NCBI RefSeq assembly: GCF_000224145.3
Contig: NW_004190384.2
Span: 479,333-543,332 of the forward strand
Length of the DNA stretch: 64,000 nucleotides
Direction of reading: 5' to 3'
Source: Ciona intestinalis
Lineage: Eukaryota > Chordata > Ascidiacea > Phlebobranchia > Cionidae
Shown: positions 13,001 through 25,171 of the stretch, in pieces
Numbering within the stretch: the first letter of the stretch is position 1
How the letters are laid out: each line of letters begins with the position of its first letter
The notes under the pieces: generated by a model
What the model was told of the DNA's origin: nothing
What the model saw: the letters and a program-made list of their open reading frames with translations, nothing else
Database searches by the model: none
Position numbers and translations under genes: made by a program

Positions 13001-16000
13001 GGGTTAACAGGTTACATTGATTTAACAAAATTTACCTCAACTGATCCCACTTTTCCTGGTATTTAGCTTTCGGGGTATCACCAGAAAAAACACTCCATCG
13101 CCATTTGTCAATCATCAAACCAAAAGGTAGAAAAGCAATCTTGTCCATGGCTTGGCTGAGAAGATAATTAATATCGGCTTCATCATCTTCTTCTACTTCA
13201 TCCAGAAGTCCAATTTTGTTTAAATGTTTGGGCGTGCTCACAGACAAAGCTAGCGTGTCACCAACCTAATACAAAACCATGGGAACCAGATGCATAAAAC
13301 ATGGATTTCTTGTCAATTTCAGTAGAAACATGACAGTCCATACGTTTGATACAAGTTTTATTTCAAACATTTTGGTTTTAAAGTTAAATGTTTTAGTGAT
13401 GTCAGAAGTTAAAATGAAATGAAACATGTGTCTTGTATATGGGATGTTAGTATTCAAACTAAAAAAAATAACCCCAATAAACCCAAAAACTAGCACAACA
13501 AAGTTTAAACCATTTTTTATGTTACAACTATTTGGACAATTTAGAATAATTACAAATTATAAAATAAATTTTTTTAAAAAATTACAAATTATGAAATAAA
13601 GAACAAGAATATAAAATACAAACTAACCGCTTCATGAAATCCTGGATTCGCTCCTCCTCTAAATGGTATTGGTTGATCTTTATATTGTTGATAATATTGA
13701 ATATGACCCATCTCATGGTGTATGGTTATAAGGTCTTCCATGTTCACCACAGTACACATCTTTATTCTGATATAAACGAATAAACGTAACTTAACGGTCG
13801 TTATAACATGTGTGTTTTGATTTCATACACTTCATGTCTACTTAGTTATCGTGTATTTAACTTTTTGGATAATTATTTTTAGTTGTATGGCTGGCAATTT
13901 AGATAACCCATTGGTGAGCACTGGGTTGAAGCAATTCTCTTGCCAATGGTAGCAGCGACAAGTCTTGAACCGATAACTGGTTAGAGACGCGTGCGCTAAC
14001 CACTGCGCTACGGCACCAGATGTTCATTTATGAAATATGTAAATTGTTATCTTTATACAGTACTGTGGGGTAAAATGGTATCTATATTTCTGTTAATATT
14101 CTTTGTTTACTGCCAAATGGGACGGGAAACAGAATGACAAGATACACTGCCCTACCCTAAAAACTTTATGATCAAGTTAGAAATAGTAAACAAAATCGAA
14201 CTTTAATATTTTAAAAATCTGAACTCCCAAATATTAATTTATCTAAAATATTAAAACTTTTTTCCTGAAATGTGAGAGAAAAATCACCTGAAATCAACTT
14301 TATTGTAAAAGTCCCAAGCAGATGCGTGACAGACTACATCTCGGTCAGTGGGTTTTACAAACATTGTGTTTGCCCAAAATTCATCGGTCATTTTATCCAA
14401 TCCCAATGAAACAAAAAACTCTTCCGATGTTTTAAACATTTTCATTGCGTCGTATCCCTGATATGCAACAAGTATTTTAAACAACTTAAACCGAATGAAT
14501 GTAACTTATTTATCCTCGCATGAAGGGGCAACGACAGTCATTATAACACGAGTGTTCTGTTTCATACACCTCGTTCTTGCCTGAAAGTTCATGTATGTAA
14601 CTTTCTAAGTAATAAATATTTTGTATAAGACAAATAATTTGAAAAATCCACTGATGGATTTGCAATGACAGTGTCTTGTATTAGTTTTGTATTAGTACAA
14701 CTTGTAGTTTCTACCCTAGTATAGCTACATATCTACAGCATACACAGATAACAACACTGCAGTGACAACCTTATATTGAGTATGCAGTAACAGCCAATAC
14801 CGTATAATATCTACAAGCATCAAACAGAAAATTATAACGTCTGTTATACAGCCCTATAAGGAGAACTTAGTTGTATTTGTGATAACTAATCAGCAGGTGC
14901 GAGGTGTATGAAACAGACAACTGGTGGTTCGAATTTCTTTGCCCAATCAAAAAATTTGCCTATTACCTTCCTAAAAACATTCCCTCTTTTTTTGGAAACT
15001 CACCTGGCTCTGCATGGCAGGTGTTGCATCAACTCCTGTTTTACCCGAATAAGGTTCAACAAGATCATATATATTCCCCCATTGTTGTGCCCACATGTTA
15101 CCTAGATTATAAAAAAACAGCGGTTAAAGATATAACTGGCACTGTGATGCACGCCTGAATCTTGCGGGGTTTATGGGTTCAAGGCTCGTCACTGCTACCG
15201 TTAAGGCGTATTTGTCCTTTGGCAACTTAACTGTAAGTGCTCCAGTGTGGTCTTTTATGGATTGTCTAAATTATCAGCCATACATAGTGCTGTACAACAT
15301 ATACCATTGCGGATTTAAATCGGTTTTATATCTTGGAACGACACCAGCCATGCATTACAAAACAATCTCTTGCAAAGTTACAGACGTGGTATATAAAACA
15401 GAATATCCATGTTATAATGCCTGTCGTTGCCCGCTAACCGCTACGCAAGGATGAATAAGTTGGATACTTTCGCATAAAAGTAAATTAACAATATATTTAC
15501 CAAGTAAATGCGCAGGTATTGGAGCTTTAAGGTTGATATAGTTTGATCCATACTTTTCATACAGTTTCCTTCTAACGTAAGCGTGAAGCTCCGTGTACAG
15601 CGGTTGTAGCTAAAAAAACAAACAGTCCGTAAAACCAGAGATTGTATTCTGTTATTCTTGTTGCGCCGCCTTCAACTCCCCTAGTCATGTGCATTAGTTA
15701 TTACAACTTAGTCGGCCTACTAACTAAATTTTGGTCCACCTAAAAAGCAAAACCTAAATTGTGCTGTTACTAGTTTATTCGGTAGAAGAAAAATCATGCT
15801 GTCTCTTAAAACAAAATGTTACATCAAATATATTACAAAAGGGTATTACCCGAACAGTGTTTCACCCAAACAGTTTTTTCTCTTTCTTGGTGAAATAGGA
15901 TTTCAGAAGCGCATTGTGTTTAAATGTATACAACAAAAAAGTTAACAAACAAAAATGATTATTATCATGCAAAAGCTTGGCCTCGTGGCTCAGTGGTAAA

Positions 16001-19000
16001 CACGCCTGTTCTTGCACCGAGTTATGTTCTACCGAGCTTCGGTTACGAAGCTTAATGTCGCTACTATTGTTGGAGTATGTGTCCTTGGGCAAGACACTAA
16101 ATGACAATTACTTTAATCCAGTGGTTCCTTTTAGGTTTTCCTAACTGTCGGTAGTGCATTTCAAAATGTACTTCATAAATAATCGCTTCCAAAATTACAT
16201 ACTCCGTAGGCTAAATGGGCACGAGGTGTATGAAACAAAACATCCGTGGTATAACGGATGCCGTTGCCTGCCACGCAAGTATTATTAAGTTACATTCATT
16301 ATACTAACCTCGGCCCACAGCGCATCCACGGTTGCTTCTAACTGACCATTCATTTCATACCAAGATCTCCAGTATTCTCCCGTGTCAGCGAATCCTAAAC
16401 ACATTTGAAACCTCAATGCTCATTGTTTCATCATGCATAAAACTAACCACAACAGTTTCAATAGAAACATAGCGACCCATGTGTATGATAATATATTTAT
16501 TTGAAACGTTTTGGTTTAAAAAATGATTTGGGACATCACTGAAGATAAAAAGTTACATCTGAATGAATGAATGAATGAATGAATGAATGAATGAATGAAT
16601 GAATGAATGAATGAATGAATGAATGAATGAATGAATGAATGAATGAATGTAACTTACTTTATCCTCGCGTGGCCGGAAAACGACAGTCGTTATCTCACGG
16701 GTTCATACACCTCGTGCCAGCTTACGAGTTACCATGTATGTTACTTTGTGGGTGATTATTTTTTGGGGATTTTTTTTTATTCATTTTTATATATTGCTGT
16801 TAATTTGGACAACCCATTAGTGACCACTGGGTTGGAGCAAATGCCGTTAAGTGTCTTGCCCAAGGACACATACGCCCACAATGGTAGCAGCGACGAGCCT
16901 TGAACCCATTACCTCTGCGCTACAGGCGCCACGGCGCCGGTGAATCTGTCTTATAACTCGTAAGCACGAGGTGTATGAAACGGAACACTCACCACGCGAG
17001 AAGAAAATCTTTAACTTTACATTCAGTTATATAATATGAGAATAATAAAACAATCTGTTGCATAGTTATTATTCATTACCATCTGCGACACTTGCTTTAT
17101 TAGACAACGTTACGAAACTTTCATAGTCGTCTCTGATTGGTCGACCAGCAGCTTCGTACCATCCTTTCCACGCGTATTTCAACTCATTGTAATCACGTGA
17201 TGTAGCCATCAATGCAGTCAAATCTTTAAAAATACATTGTGCTCGTTTTGTTATATACTCCAGCTAGTTTTAGAGCTACAGTTCAATACTTTATCGTGTA
17301 GTTCAAAACGGTAGTTTATTTAGATTAAAGTAAGGTCGGGTAAGATGAGGCATCTCTTGTTTTGGCCTATTTAGTAGTAAACAGAGGATAAGAGTGAACA
17401 TGAACTTGTAATAAATTTGTTTATTACTGCGTGGGGGTTCAATGTTTAATGCCAACAATGGCGGGTTCATGTAAGAGCTGAAGCTATATAGATTAATGCA
17501 TGGCAGGTTTATGTAACGGCATTTATGTAAGAGCAAGGCATTTATCGGGAAACTGAGGTCCAAATTTATAATTGTTAAAAGGTACAAATATTCCCCTAGT
17601 GTGTTCAATCTATAATTTCAGTTTTTTTTTCTATTTAAGTCGGCAGGCTTTTATAATAATCTTGTTTGCACCGCGTCTATGAGTATCAAACGATGGCCTG
17701 AAAGCCTTTGTTGCATTTTGGCAAGTAATGTTTATAAACTTAATTTGTGTAAATCAAACAACAGAAATTTAAACATGCCTGTTATGTTATAACAGTATAC
17801 TTTTTTTGCACTCGTAAAATTATATTTATCAAAATCTTAATTCGTATTTATGATATCAATAAAAGATTTATTCACCTATAAAGTTACATACGTGGCAACT
17901 GTTTATAATGAGCTTCGAGATGTAAGTGTGTGAGTGTTTGGGAGTTTTTATAGAAAACGCCAGAATACTAATGTACGTGTATATTGCATATAAAGGTGGG
18001 GAAGATGAGACACATTTTAATATATTTTTTCCTCCAATTTTGTAGTAAACAAAGAACATTCAAAGAATTATAAAAACCTTAAGTAAAACGTTATTTTTGC
18101 GAAATCGAAAGCAGCACTGGTGTATATTACTAGTTATATAATAATATTACATAATCATACCTGGATCTAAGTTTAGAACACGTCCGTCGGGCATTGTAAC
18201 TGTTGCTGTGCTGTAAGTTGCTTCCATACCTCCAGTTAAATCATTGTACTGTAGAATAATAAGATTAAAACAAACAATATTCTGTATAGTTACGTAGATA
18301 TATGACAGGTTTTTTTGCCAACAAATTGTTTCGGATGTAAAACAAATTTACTGGCAAAGCATTTATATTTAAATTATTCCAATTAATGCAATATGTTTCT
18401 TTTGCAATATATTGTTTGATGGACGTATGGCAGTGGTTAGCACGACCCCAAGTTTACGGGTTCGGGGCTCGATAACGCTACCATTGTTTGTCCTTAAGCA
18501 AGACACGTAACGGCAATTGCTCCAACATAGTAGCTTTCATTGGGTTTCCTAAATTGTCAATATGAGATAAAAATTATGGACAAATTAAGTAAAATAAACA
18601 CAAAGTTAAATACGTTGTAACTTAAGCGGGCGCGGGGTGTATAAAACAGAACACCCGTGTTATAACGACTCCCGTTGCCCCGTCATACAATGATAAACAA
18701 GTTTCATCCAATACAGTATGATGAACACACCTGGTTTAAGTCAGCCTCGTTTAAATTTGCCGTCCCAAGAATTTTGATGCTGTCTATCTGTCGCCGTTCA
18801 CTTTCCTCTGAAAAACAAAATTCAAATTTTATTCGCGCACCAAGTTGTTTGTTCATAATATTTAATTACTTTGTTTACTTTGTATTCTATTTAATTTTTT
18901 TCTTTGATTAAGGTAAGTTAATGAAATATGATCCTTGTTATTGTATTTAAAGTAATGAATGGAAAAAGTTATGTTATTTTAATATAACAGAGAATATAAA

Positions 19001-19968
19001 CTAAAAACTACTTTTTTTAAGCTTCTGCCAGAAATAAATGTTTTCTTTTGATATAAAATACAATTTATGAATTAAAGTGATGCACAATTTATTATTAAAT
19101 GACACAAATTATTTAAATATTTTAAACTTGTAATATTTTTTGGTATACCCAATTTTGAAGTGTCTGGAAATTCTGCTTTTGCTTGTTCGCCGTACATTTT
19201 GGTGAATGCGGCAGATTTAACGTTTTCGGCATTCTGTAAATAAACCATATTTGCACAAATATATTTTAAAATGGTGCGCTTTATAAACGTCTTACGTTGT
19301 CTCGCGCATTAAAAAATATTTGACTTTCATATAGCCTACCATATTCGTTTAAAAAAAATATTCGTAGATGTTTAGAAAGGTCAGTTACAATACTACTGCC
19401 GTGTCTTATATTTATTGAGCTGGGGTAAGATGGGATATGTTTCCATTCTCTTTTATTGTCCCTTTTGGTGGTAAACAAAGAAAATTTAAGGAACTATACA
19501 GTCGTCTGCCTATATACGACTCTAAAAGAGCGTATTAATTATTAAGATCATCACGATTAGAAAATAGTGGATTTAGTTTTTAACAGTATCCCATCTTACC
19601 TCGCAGTATTATATAATAAAATATATAATACTATATGTATATATATATATATATAGTATAACTTATACGTATATACAATATAGCCAAACTTATATTATAT
19701 TCAATAAAACGTTACCATGGCATTCAAGTTTTCCTCCGAAATACCCGTTTGGTAATTCCACGCTGCAAGGCTTGAATTGTAATAAACCTCAGCAGCGTCT
19801 GTGGAATAATTAGCAGTGAATGCCACAGCTTCACTCTGTAAATCCGCCCTTGCTGACCTGAAATAATTACATTTTATTTAGTCACATAAACCACGGCATT
19901 TAAATACAATGCATTTACCCTGATAACAAGATTAGCAGAGACAAATGACCGACCAGGTACCGAAACAT
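4039..19968 (-). CDS. ACE: Angiotensin-converting enzyme, two-lobe (peptidase M2)
   Basis: Zinc dipeptidyl carboxypeptidase acting outside the cell on peptide hormones. Exons, 5' to 3': 19968-19919, 19857-19716, 19233-19149, 18807-18731, 18248-18161, 17223-17080, 16394-16309, 15609-15501, 15101-15004, 14457-14288, 13766-13628, 13265-13036, 12284-12183, 11822-11700, 11514-11333 (signal peptide plus N-lobe, residues 1-608); 11059-10923, 10470-10312, 9765-9666, 9315-9172, 8932-8809, 8537-8372, 7848-7679, 7097-6959, 6433-6245, 6009-5870, 5639-5517, 4906-4719, 4157-4039 (C-lobe and tail). All 27 joins keep frame; total 3723 nt, 1240 residues (human somatic ACE about 1306). Start is the ATG before a signal peptide ([17 protein letters not shown]). 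Zinc sites: HEMGH 367-371 with Glu395, and HELGH 959-963 with Glu987, both with the family's 24-residue spacing. Both lobes keep [16 protein letters not shown][FY]H and PYIRYFVS, which carry the known substrate and chloride residues. The C-terminus is a short hydrophobic tail (see findings). Introns are loaded with SINEs and MITEs. Confidence 0.93.
4377..4556. mobile_element. MITE in the last ACE intron
   Basis: Ends agtagggtgaggtaa and ttaccccatcttagtac; same inner blocks (acgatcaggaaatatg) as the other copies. Confidence 0.75.
5336..5495. mobile_element. MITE, right end lost, next to an ACE donor
   Basis: Left end agtagggtggggtaaaatg and inner acgatcag..aacatggga are present; the right terminal repeat is missing. 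The piece stops about 20 bp from the splice donor of the exon ending at 5517. Confidence 0.7.
5735..5860 (+). repeat. SINE tail in an ACE intron
   Basis: Contains caccaacaaagtaacatacg, gcacgaggtgtatgaaacag and the closing gaggataaataa. It ends just before the exon at 5870. Confidence 0.75.
7173..7362. mobile_element. Complete MITE in an ACE intron
   Basis: Terminal inverted repeats tactgtggggtaagatggga and gtcttaccccaccctac, about 190 bp apart. Confidence 0.8.
7855..8070 (-). repeat. Two SINE tail units in series
   Basis: Two reverse-strand copies of the tail unit, about 7860-7955 and 7960-8060, each with gttctgtttcatacacctcg-type sequence, in the ACE intron 7849-8371. Confidence 0.65.
8155..8260 (+). 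repeat. SINE tRNA-like head
   Basis: ggcacagtggtaagagtgcc followed by a B-box-like ggttcaatgcttgacgctgc; tRNA-derived Pol III promoter region of the SINE, without its tail. Confidence 0.65.
13785..14018 (-). repeat. SINE, nearly full
   Basis: Reverse orientation: tail unit 13790-13850, body to 13970, tRNA-like head ending at ctaaccactgcgctacggca near 14015. Confidence 0.75.
14058..14158. mobile_element. Internally deleted MITE
   Basis: Left end tactgtggggtaaaatgg, right part caaatgggacggga then tacactgccctaccct; only about 100 bp, so much of the middle is missing. Confidence 0.7.
15160..15460 (+). repeat. SINE in an ACE intron
   Basis: B-box-like gggttcaaggctcgtcactg at 15174, body with ttgtctaaattatcagccat, tail ataaaacagaatatccatg and gttgcc..gctacgcaaggatgaataag. 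Confidence 0.7.
15975..16300 (+). repeat. SINE in an ACE intron
   Basis: Head ggcctcgtggctcagtggta, body gtccttgggcaagacac, tail gcacgaggtgtatgaaacaa with closing ccacgcaagtattattaagt. Confidence 0.7.
16561..16940 (-). repeat. Full SINE with a long (GAAT)n tail
   Basis: The cleanest SINE here, on the reverse strand: head at 16940 (gccacggcgcc), body with acccattagtgaccactggg, tail unit near 16640-16720, then an uninterrupted GAAT tetranucleotide run of about 88 bp at 16561-16648 that forms the element's 3' end. Confidence 0.85.
18425..18705 (+). repeat. SINE in an ACE intron
   Basis: Head ggcagtggttagcacgacc, gggttcggggctcgataacg, body and tail gcggggtgtataaaacagaa. Confidence 0.75.
19416..19609. 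mobile_element. MITE in an ACE intron
   Basis: Ends gctggggtaagatgggata and tatcccatcttacctcgca. A TA-rich microsatellite follows at about 19620-19665. Confidence 0.8.
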
Positions 19969-21310
19969 ATTTCCCTGGAACTTCCTAATTCGTATTCGGT
20001 AAATTTCTATAAAGTAAAAAAATACATAATAAAATATTAGTTTGGATAAACTTTGTAATTGCATACAATTGGCTGACAAAATAAAATAAAATGCAAAGTT
20101 ACTTTCACGTGAACGGAGGTCGTCTACAGCAGCCAACGTTCTCACGACACTAATAAAGTGACTTGTTTATCTGGTGCTCCACCAAATTACACATTAACCA
20201 GCAAGTACCTGTTAGATAAACGCAGTGGAAAACTCAACAAAAAGAAGTATGTGGTGAAACACCTACTTGCATTGCAGTTCATGGTAAACATGTCAGAACT
20301 CCTGCTATAGCGAGACAGTATTTATAGGTGTGCGAATCTATTACGTGAGTCGTACACAGGTCGCTTCGTTACATTAAGTAATTGTTAATTTCGCAAAACT
20401 AAAACCATTACCTATAGTCCTATACATTTGCCCCACTAATGGATAATCTAATTACAAACCACTAAAAATTACAAACCGATGTTGAATAATACCAGCATGT
20501 CGTTGTGCGGTGTTCGCGTCGAGTCTCTACTATTCCCACAGCATCATACATGCAGCATGCGATACTAAAATAGTTATAAACATAACCGCAAATACAAATC
20601 GGAAAGGGCTTGAAAAACGTACATCGGTTTATCGTATTAGCATAAGCTACGGACTAATAATCTGTGGGGTAAGATGGGATAATGTTAGCACATATTTTTT
20701 CTAATCGTATTTTTATCAACTGTCTTATACAGTCACAGGTTACGGTTATACATTTCTGTGAAGATTTTTTGTTTACAACCAAATGGGACGATAACACAGA
20801 ATAAAAACATCGTTTAACATTATCTTTAAAATGAGATTACTTCCACAGAGCGAAGCAAAAAAGTTTAATTTAATTAAAGGGTTTTAAAATAATCGCATTA
20901 TCTTTCGAAGATAATTTGTTTAACTTGTTGATCGCATTGAATGAAAACAATTTTATAATACGATGTATTTATTATTATTAAATGAACACCGAACTTTCGT
21001 TAATATATTATCAGTAATCTATTGACACATGCGGTTATAATGCAGAACATAATGTAATGCTATTATTAACAACTATGACGTCACAATATTTCGCCTGTCT
21101 GCAACACACGTGATGAAATATTTGTTGTCGTTGTAAAGTTAAACAAATGGACTCAAATTACTGTTCAACTAAACAATAATTTGGAATAAGTTTTTGCCCC
21201 TTTTTTGTTTGCATATTTTAATTTATTTCCACAGTTTCGATATTACGTTAATAACATTTGGAGATAAATGTGACGTTCAATTGAAAACATTCAACCACAG
21301 AGGTGAGAGT
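19969..21310. other. Spacer between ACE and the 7TM gene
   Basis: Upstream flank of ACE and 3' flank of the next gene. One MITE, 20659-20800, keeps its left end (ctgtggggtaagatgggata) but no clear right end. A minus-strand AATAAA lies at 21222-21227, about 85 bp past the 7TM stop. I see no other gene; the open frames at 19.9-20.7 kb do not look coding. Confidence 0.5.
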
Positions 21311-23150
21311 TTAGGCGATTGTTTGTCTATGTTTAGATTTAGATAATGGACTTTGGACACTTGCTTCTGTAGAAATTACCCATGTTGCATTGCGGCGACT
21401 AGCAATAATACTGAATGGATTCAATCTTTGCTTCCAATCCTGAAACAAGTACACTAGCGCCACTAAATGGAAAACCAAATTACTTCCAAGCACAATATTG
21501 GTGACGTACACTGTAGGTGACTTGTATATTGCTATGAAAGTGTAACCAACGATGTTAGCTGCGATACACATCATTAATACTGCCACCAATCTTTTAATCA
21601 AAGGCAGAACGGATTTTGAATGAATGCCATGTCTCCCCATTCGTTTGCGATGCACGTAGAGTGGATATATAAAGTAGAACAGCAGGCAGCCTTGGCACAA
21701 AGTTGTGGTTACAATTAGTGCTATCCACTTTGCAACAGAACGGGAAGATTTTGTAGATTTTACGCAACCCAGTGCTGTTGTACGATAAGGTGAAGCAGTA
21801 AGAAAAATTGACGTGTCTATCACAGTCATTGCAACAAGCAAAGCGAATGTGACTTGACTGAAGAAGCGAAGTGATTTTCCCAAGTTTTCCCCGGTCGCTG
21901 GTTTAAGGTAAAACGCCTTTAGCATTCGTAGCCACAGAACCGAATAAATGCACATTAGAGAAAAGCCGAAGCAGACTACTTTTGTTTTCTCGTATATTGT
22001 ACAATAAGGTTCATGCTGGCGTGTAATAAGTGGTAGCTCAAGAACAACGTAAAGCAGAATTGCAACCGCAGCCGACACAATGACTAAATCAATCCATTTT
22101 CTTTTAAAAATATCTGAAACAGAAATAATTAATTAATTATTGGTAAAAACTCGTCGCTATTAGTTTTACTGGCGCCGTTGCAACGGCGTGGCGCGGTTGT
22201 AAGTGTATATGCCTGCAACGAGATACAATGCTCGTTGCTCCTACCAATGTTAGATTATGTGCACTTAAAAGTCAAGACCAACGAAGACAATTTACCGCAT
22301 TCTTAATAAATAATTATTGTGTTTGGCCTAAGGATGTCCTACACAAAAATGAATCAGTATGAGGTGAATTTCGTAATATTTATAAAGCACATTGATGATG
22401 TGCGCAAATGCATTCATGATAGCATAAATTGTTGTTTTTTAATTACAGAATACAAAGTATGCAGCAAGCAAATTTAGCAGACAAAAAGCAACGTTTCATA
22501 TTTTCCGTGTGTTGTGTAATCATGTCCGCCCTTTAACACAATAACAATGGGTTCGATGATTCATAGAATCGCACAACAGGTTGCATATTTTCAACTTCTC
22601 TTGATTTGCACAATTTGTCTTTATAGCAATGACAGTCTTAACTCAGTGGTCACTAATGAGTTGCTTAAATTATCAGCCATACATAAAAACAATCATCCAC
22701 AAAGTTATATACGTGGTATCTCGTAAGCTAGCACGAGGTGTAGGAACCAGAACACCAGTGTTATAATATCTGTCGTTGCCAATCACACTGGTTTAATGCA
22801 ACTTTCTTTTATTCAAATATTAACAACATTCTTTCGTAGACATGAACAAAGAATAATTTATAAACGTCGGTTTTATTTCATCGAAAACATCGATCAATAC
22901 ACCCTGTGCCTGCTTACGAGTTACCACGTATGTTACTCTGTGGTTGATAAGTGGATATTATTGATTTAATTGAAAACACTTTACCTGTGCATCGTTTTGC
23001 TTGCTTTATCAAATGCACCATCATCGCAATTATCAAATACAGGACCCCCACACTTGAGAGCGAAGAAAATATAAGTGACGTCATCCACTGTACTTTGACG
23101 TCATTCCACGTTAAAGTTTCGTTGTAACTTGAGTTTGACATATTGTTCAT
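21311..23150 (-). CDS. Seven-pass membrane receptor-like protein, family copy 1
   Basis: Two exons, 23150-22985 and 22113-21311, joined by a phase-1 intron; 322 residues. The N-terminus carries N-glycosylation sequons (MNNMSNSSYNET). Segment 1 lies in exon 1 and six more hydrophobic segments in exon 2, including VSAAVAILLYVVLELPL, VCFGFSLMCIYSVLWLR and NLVFHLVALVYLFQDW. A Cys before segment 3 (EPYCTIYE) and one in the following outer loop (LGCVK) match the disulfide pair typical of GPCRs. There is no clear DRY or NPxxY motif, so I call it a divergent GPCR-like protein rather than a class A receptor. The tail is short and basic. Copies 2 and 3 at 50-55 kb share the gene structure and motifs. 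Ligand unknown. Confidence 0.8.
22640..22800 (+). repeat. SINE 3' half in the 7TM intron
   Basis: Body taatgagttgcttaaattat followed by tail gcacgaggtgtaggaaccag; the head is missing. Confidence 0.65.
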
Positions 23151-25171
23151 GAAAAAAACCGGCTTAAGTACTGTGGGGCATGATGGGATAGAGTTAGCAC
23201 CTAAAAGCTATATTTTCTAATCTTGACTTTATCGATTAACAACGCTCTTTTGGTCGTGAGAATACGGTTTTTAATACTTGTTCTTAGTTTACTACCGAAT
23301 GGAACGATAAAAAGTCAAGAAAATATGTCCCATTTTACCTCGCACCACTGTTCATAGTAAACCGACCTATATTTAAAGGAATTGTTGTCATTCCTCATCA
23401 CCTCATTCTTCTTCTTCTATTTAATCAAAGAAAATCATAAAGTTTGACAAAACATTGGCAATTATATGAGGTGGGGCAAGATGGGTTGTGAGGTGGGGCA
23501 AGATGGAATATGTGTTCACTAACTTTTATCGTCGACTTTTATCGTCCTATTTGGTAGTAAGCAAATAAATTTAGTAATTATTTAAAAATCTTCACGACTG
23601 TAAAATAGGGTTGTTAATTGAAACACAAAACATGATAAGAAAATGTGGGGTAACTGTACTAGTAGTACTCCATACACTGACAGTTTAAATCTAAAACAAA
23701 GTATAAAAACTGCTATGAATTGTAAATTTATAAAAATTTCCTTGACACGCACACCAGGCACAAACTACATCTCAATAATCTGATGACTCATGTCTGCATA
23801 CCTTGGTTTATATATCACAGAAAGAAGGTAACACACATTGTCATGAATCATTCTACCTGGCATGACCTGGTGTTCGGTAAAGGTAAATTCCTAAGCAGGT
23901 CATGCACTTCAAATGAATAAAAGTATAGTTAACCATAGAATACTTCAGTATACTTTAACCTCGCATGGCGAGGCAACGACAGTCGTTATCACGTGGATAG
24001 GTTGTCTAAACAGTAACCAATAAATAACGGGTTCAATGCTCGTCGCTGCTACCATTGTGGGTGTATGTATCCCAGGGCAAGATACTTAACGACATTTACT
24101 CCAACCCAGTGGTCAGTATTGGTTTGTCTAAATTTGCAAACACGCAAAATGAATCACCTACAAAGTTACATACGTGGTGTTTGTAAGCGGGCACGAGGTG
24201 TAAAAACAGACCACCTTGTTATAACGACTGTTACTTGTTGCCCTGCCATCGCCAATAAGAATAAGTTCCATTTATTCTTACAACAAAGTGTTTAACTCCT
24301 AATTGATTTTAACCAGTTTCAACGAGACAGAGTCAAACACAAAACTCGCAACTAATAAAACTAGTCTTTATATCACGGATGTTCTGTTGACATCTTTAAA
24401 AAGTTTAGTTTTTATCACTCGATCAGATAACGACAAAAAAACATGAACACTTTTTTTTATAGATTTATTATTTTCTTGATTAGTACAAACCTAAAAGTGA
24501 GTTGAATATATAAGGTAGTGATTTGTGAATATGAGTTTTAAACAGAATATGAAGAGTTATAATATCTATGATAGCTATAACCAACACAGTAAAACACAAT
24601 AGTGGTTCAAACTCTCTATAAACAAGAACTTCTATATAGTAGGGTGGGGTAAGACGGGACATGATCTGATTTCCTTGTCCCATTTGATAGTAAATAAAGA
24701 ATACTTATTGAACTATATATTCGTACGCAAACAACTCCCATAGGGCAAACACCGCTAGTAATTGATTAAAACACAATCAGTATATTTGGATATTGTGCAC
24801 TAAATGTGTGGCGTCTTACCTTATATAACTTCAGTGTTAAATAATTCTTATATGTACATCGCATGAGGTATCTAACTTATTTTCACTTTAACCTATGACA
24901 GAGTCTTGTCGAATGGCAGACCAAAAACAAACGACTTTTAGATCTACAGTACTGTGGGGTAAGATGGGAAACCTTTTTTACGTAAATCCCATATTTTCGG
25001 ATTGCATATTTAACAATTAACAACGCTTTTTTTAAGTTAGGATATAAGACTATATAATACTCTTAATATTATTTGTTTACTACCAAATGAGATGATCAAA
25101 GAGAAAGAAAACGTGTCTCATCTTACCCCACCCTACTATGCCAGATTCGCCGAAAAAATAAATTTCCAAAC
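23151..25171. other. Repeat-rich spacer with four MITEs and a SINE
   Basis: MITEs at 23166-23350, 23468-23664 (its left end is tandemly repeated: gaggtggggcaagatgg twice), 24638-24828 and 24948-25138. A SINE lies at about 24015-24270 (+). No gene seen. Confidence 0.7.

Noticed and set aside
14904-15158. Plus-strand frames at 14.9-15.2 kb
   Set aside because: They overlap an ACE exon in reverse and SINE sequence.
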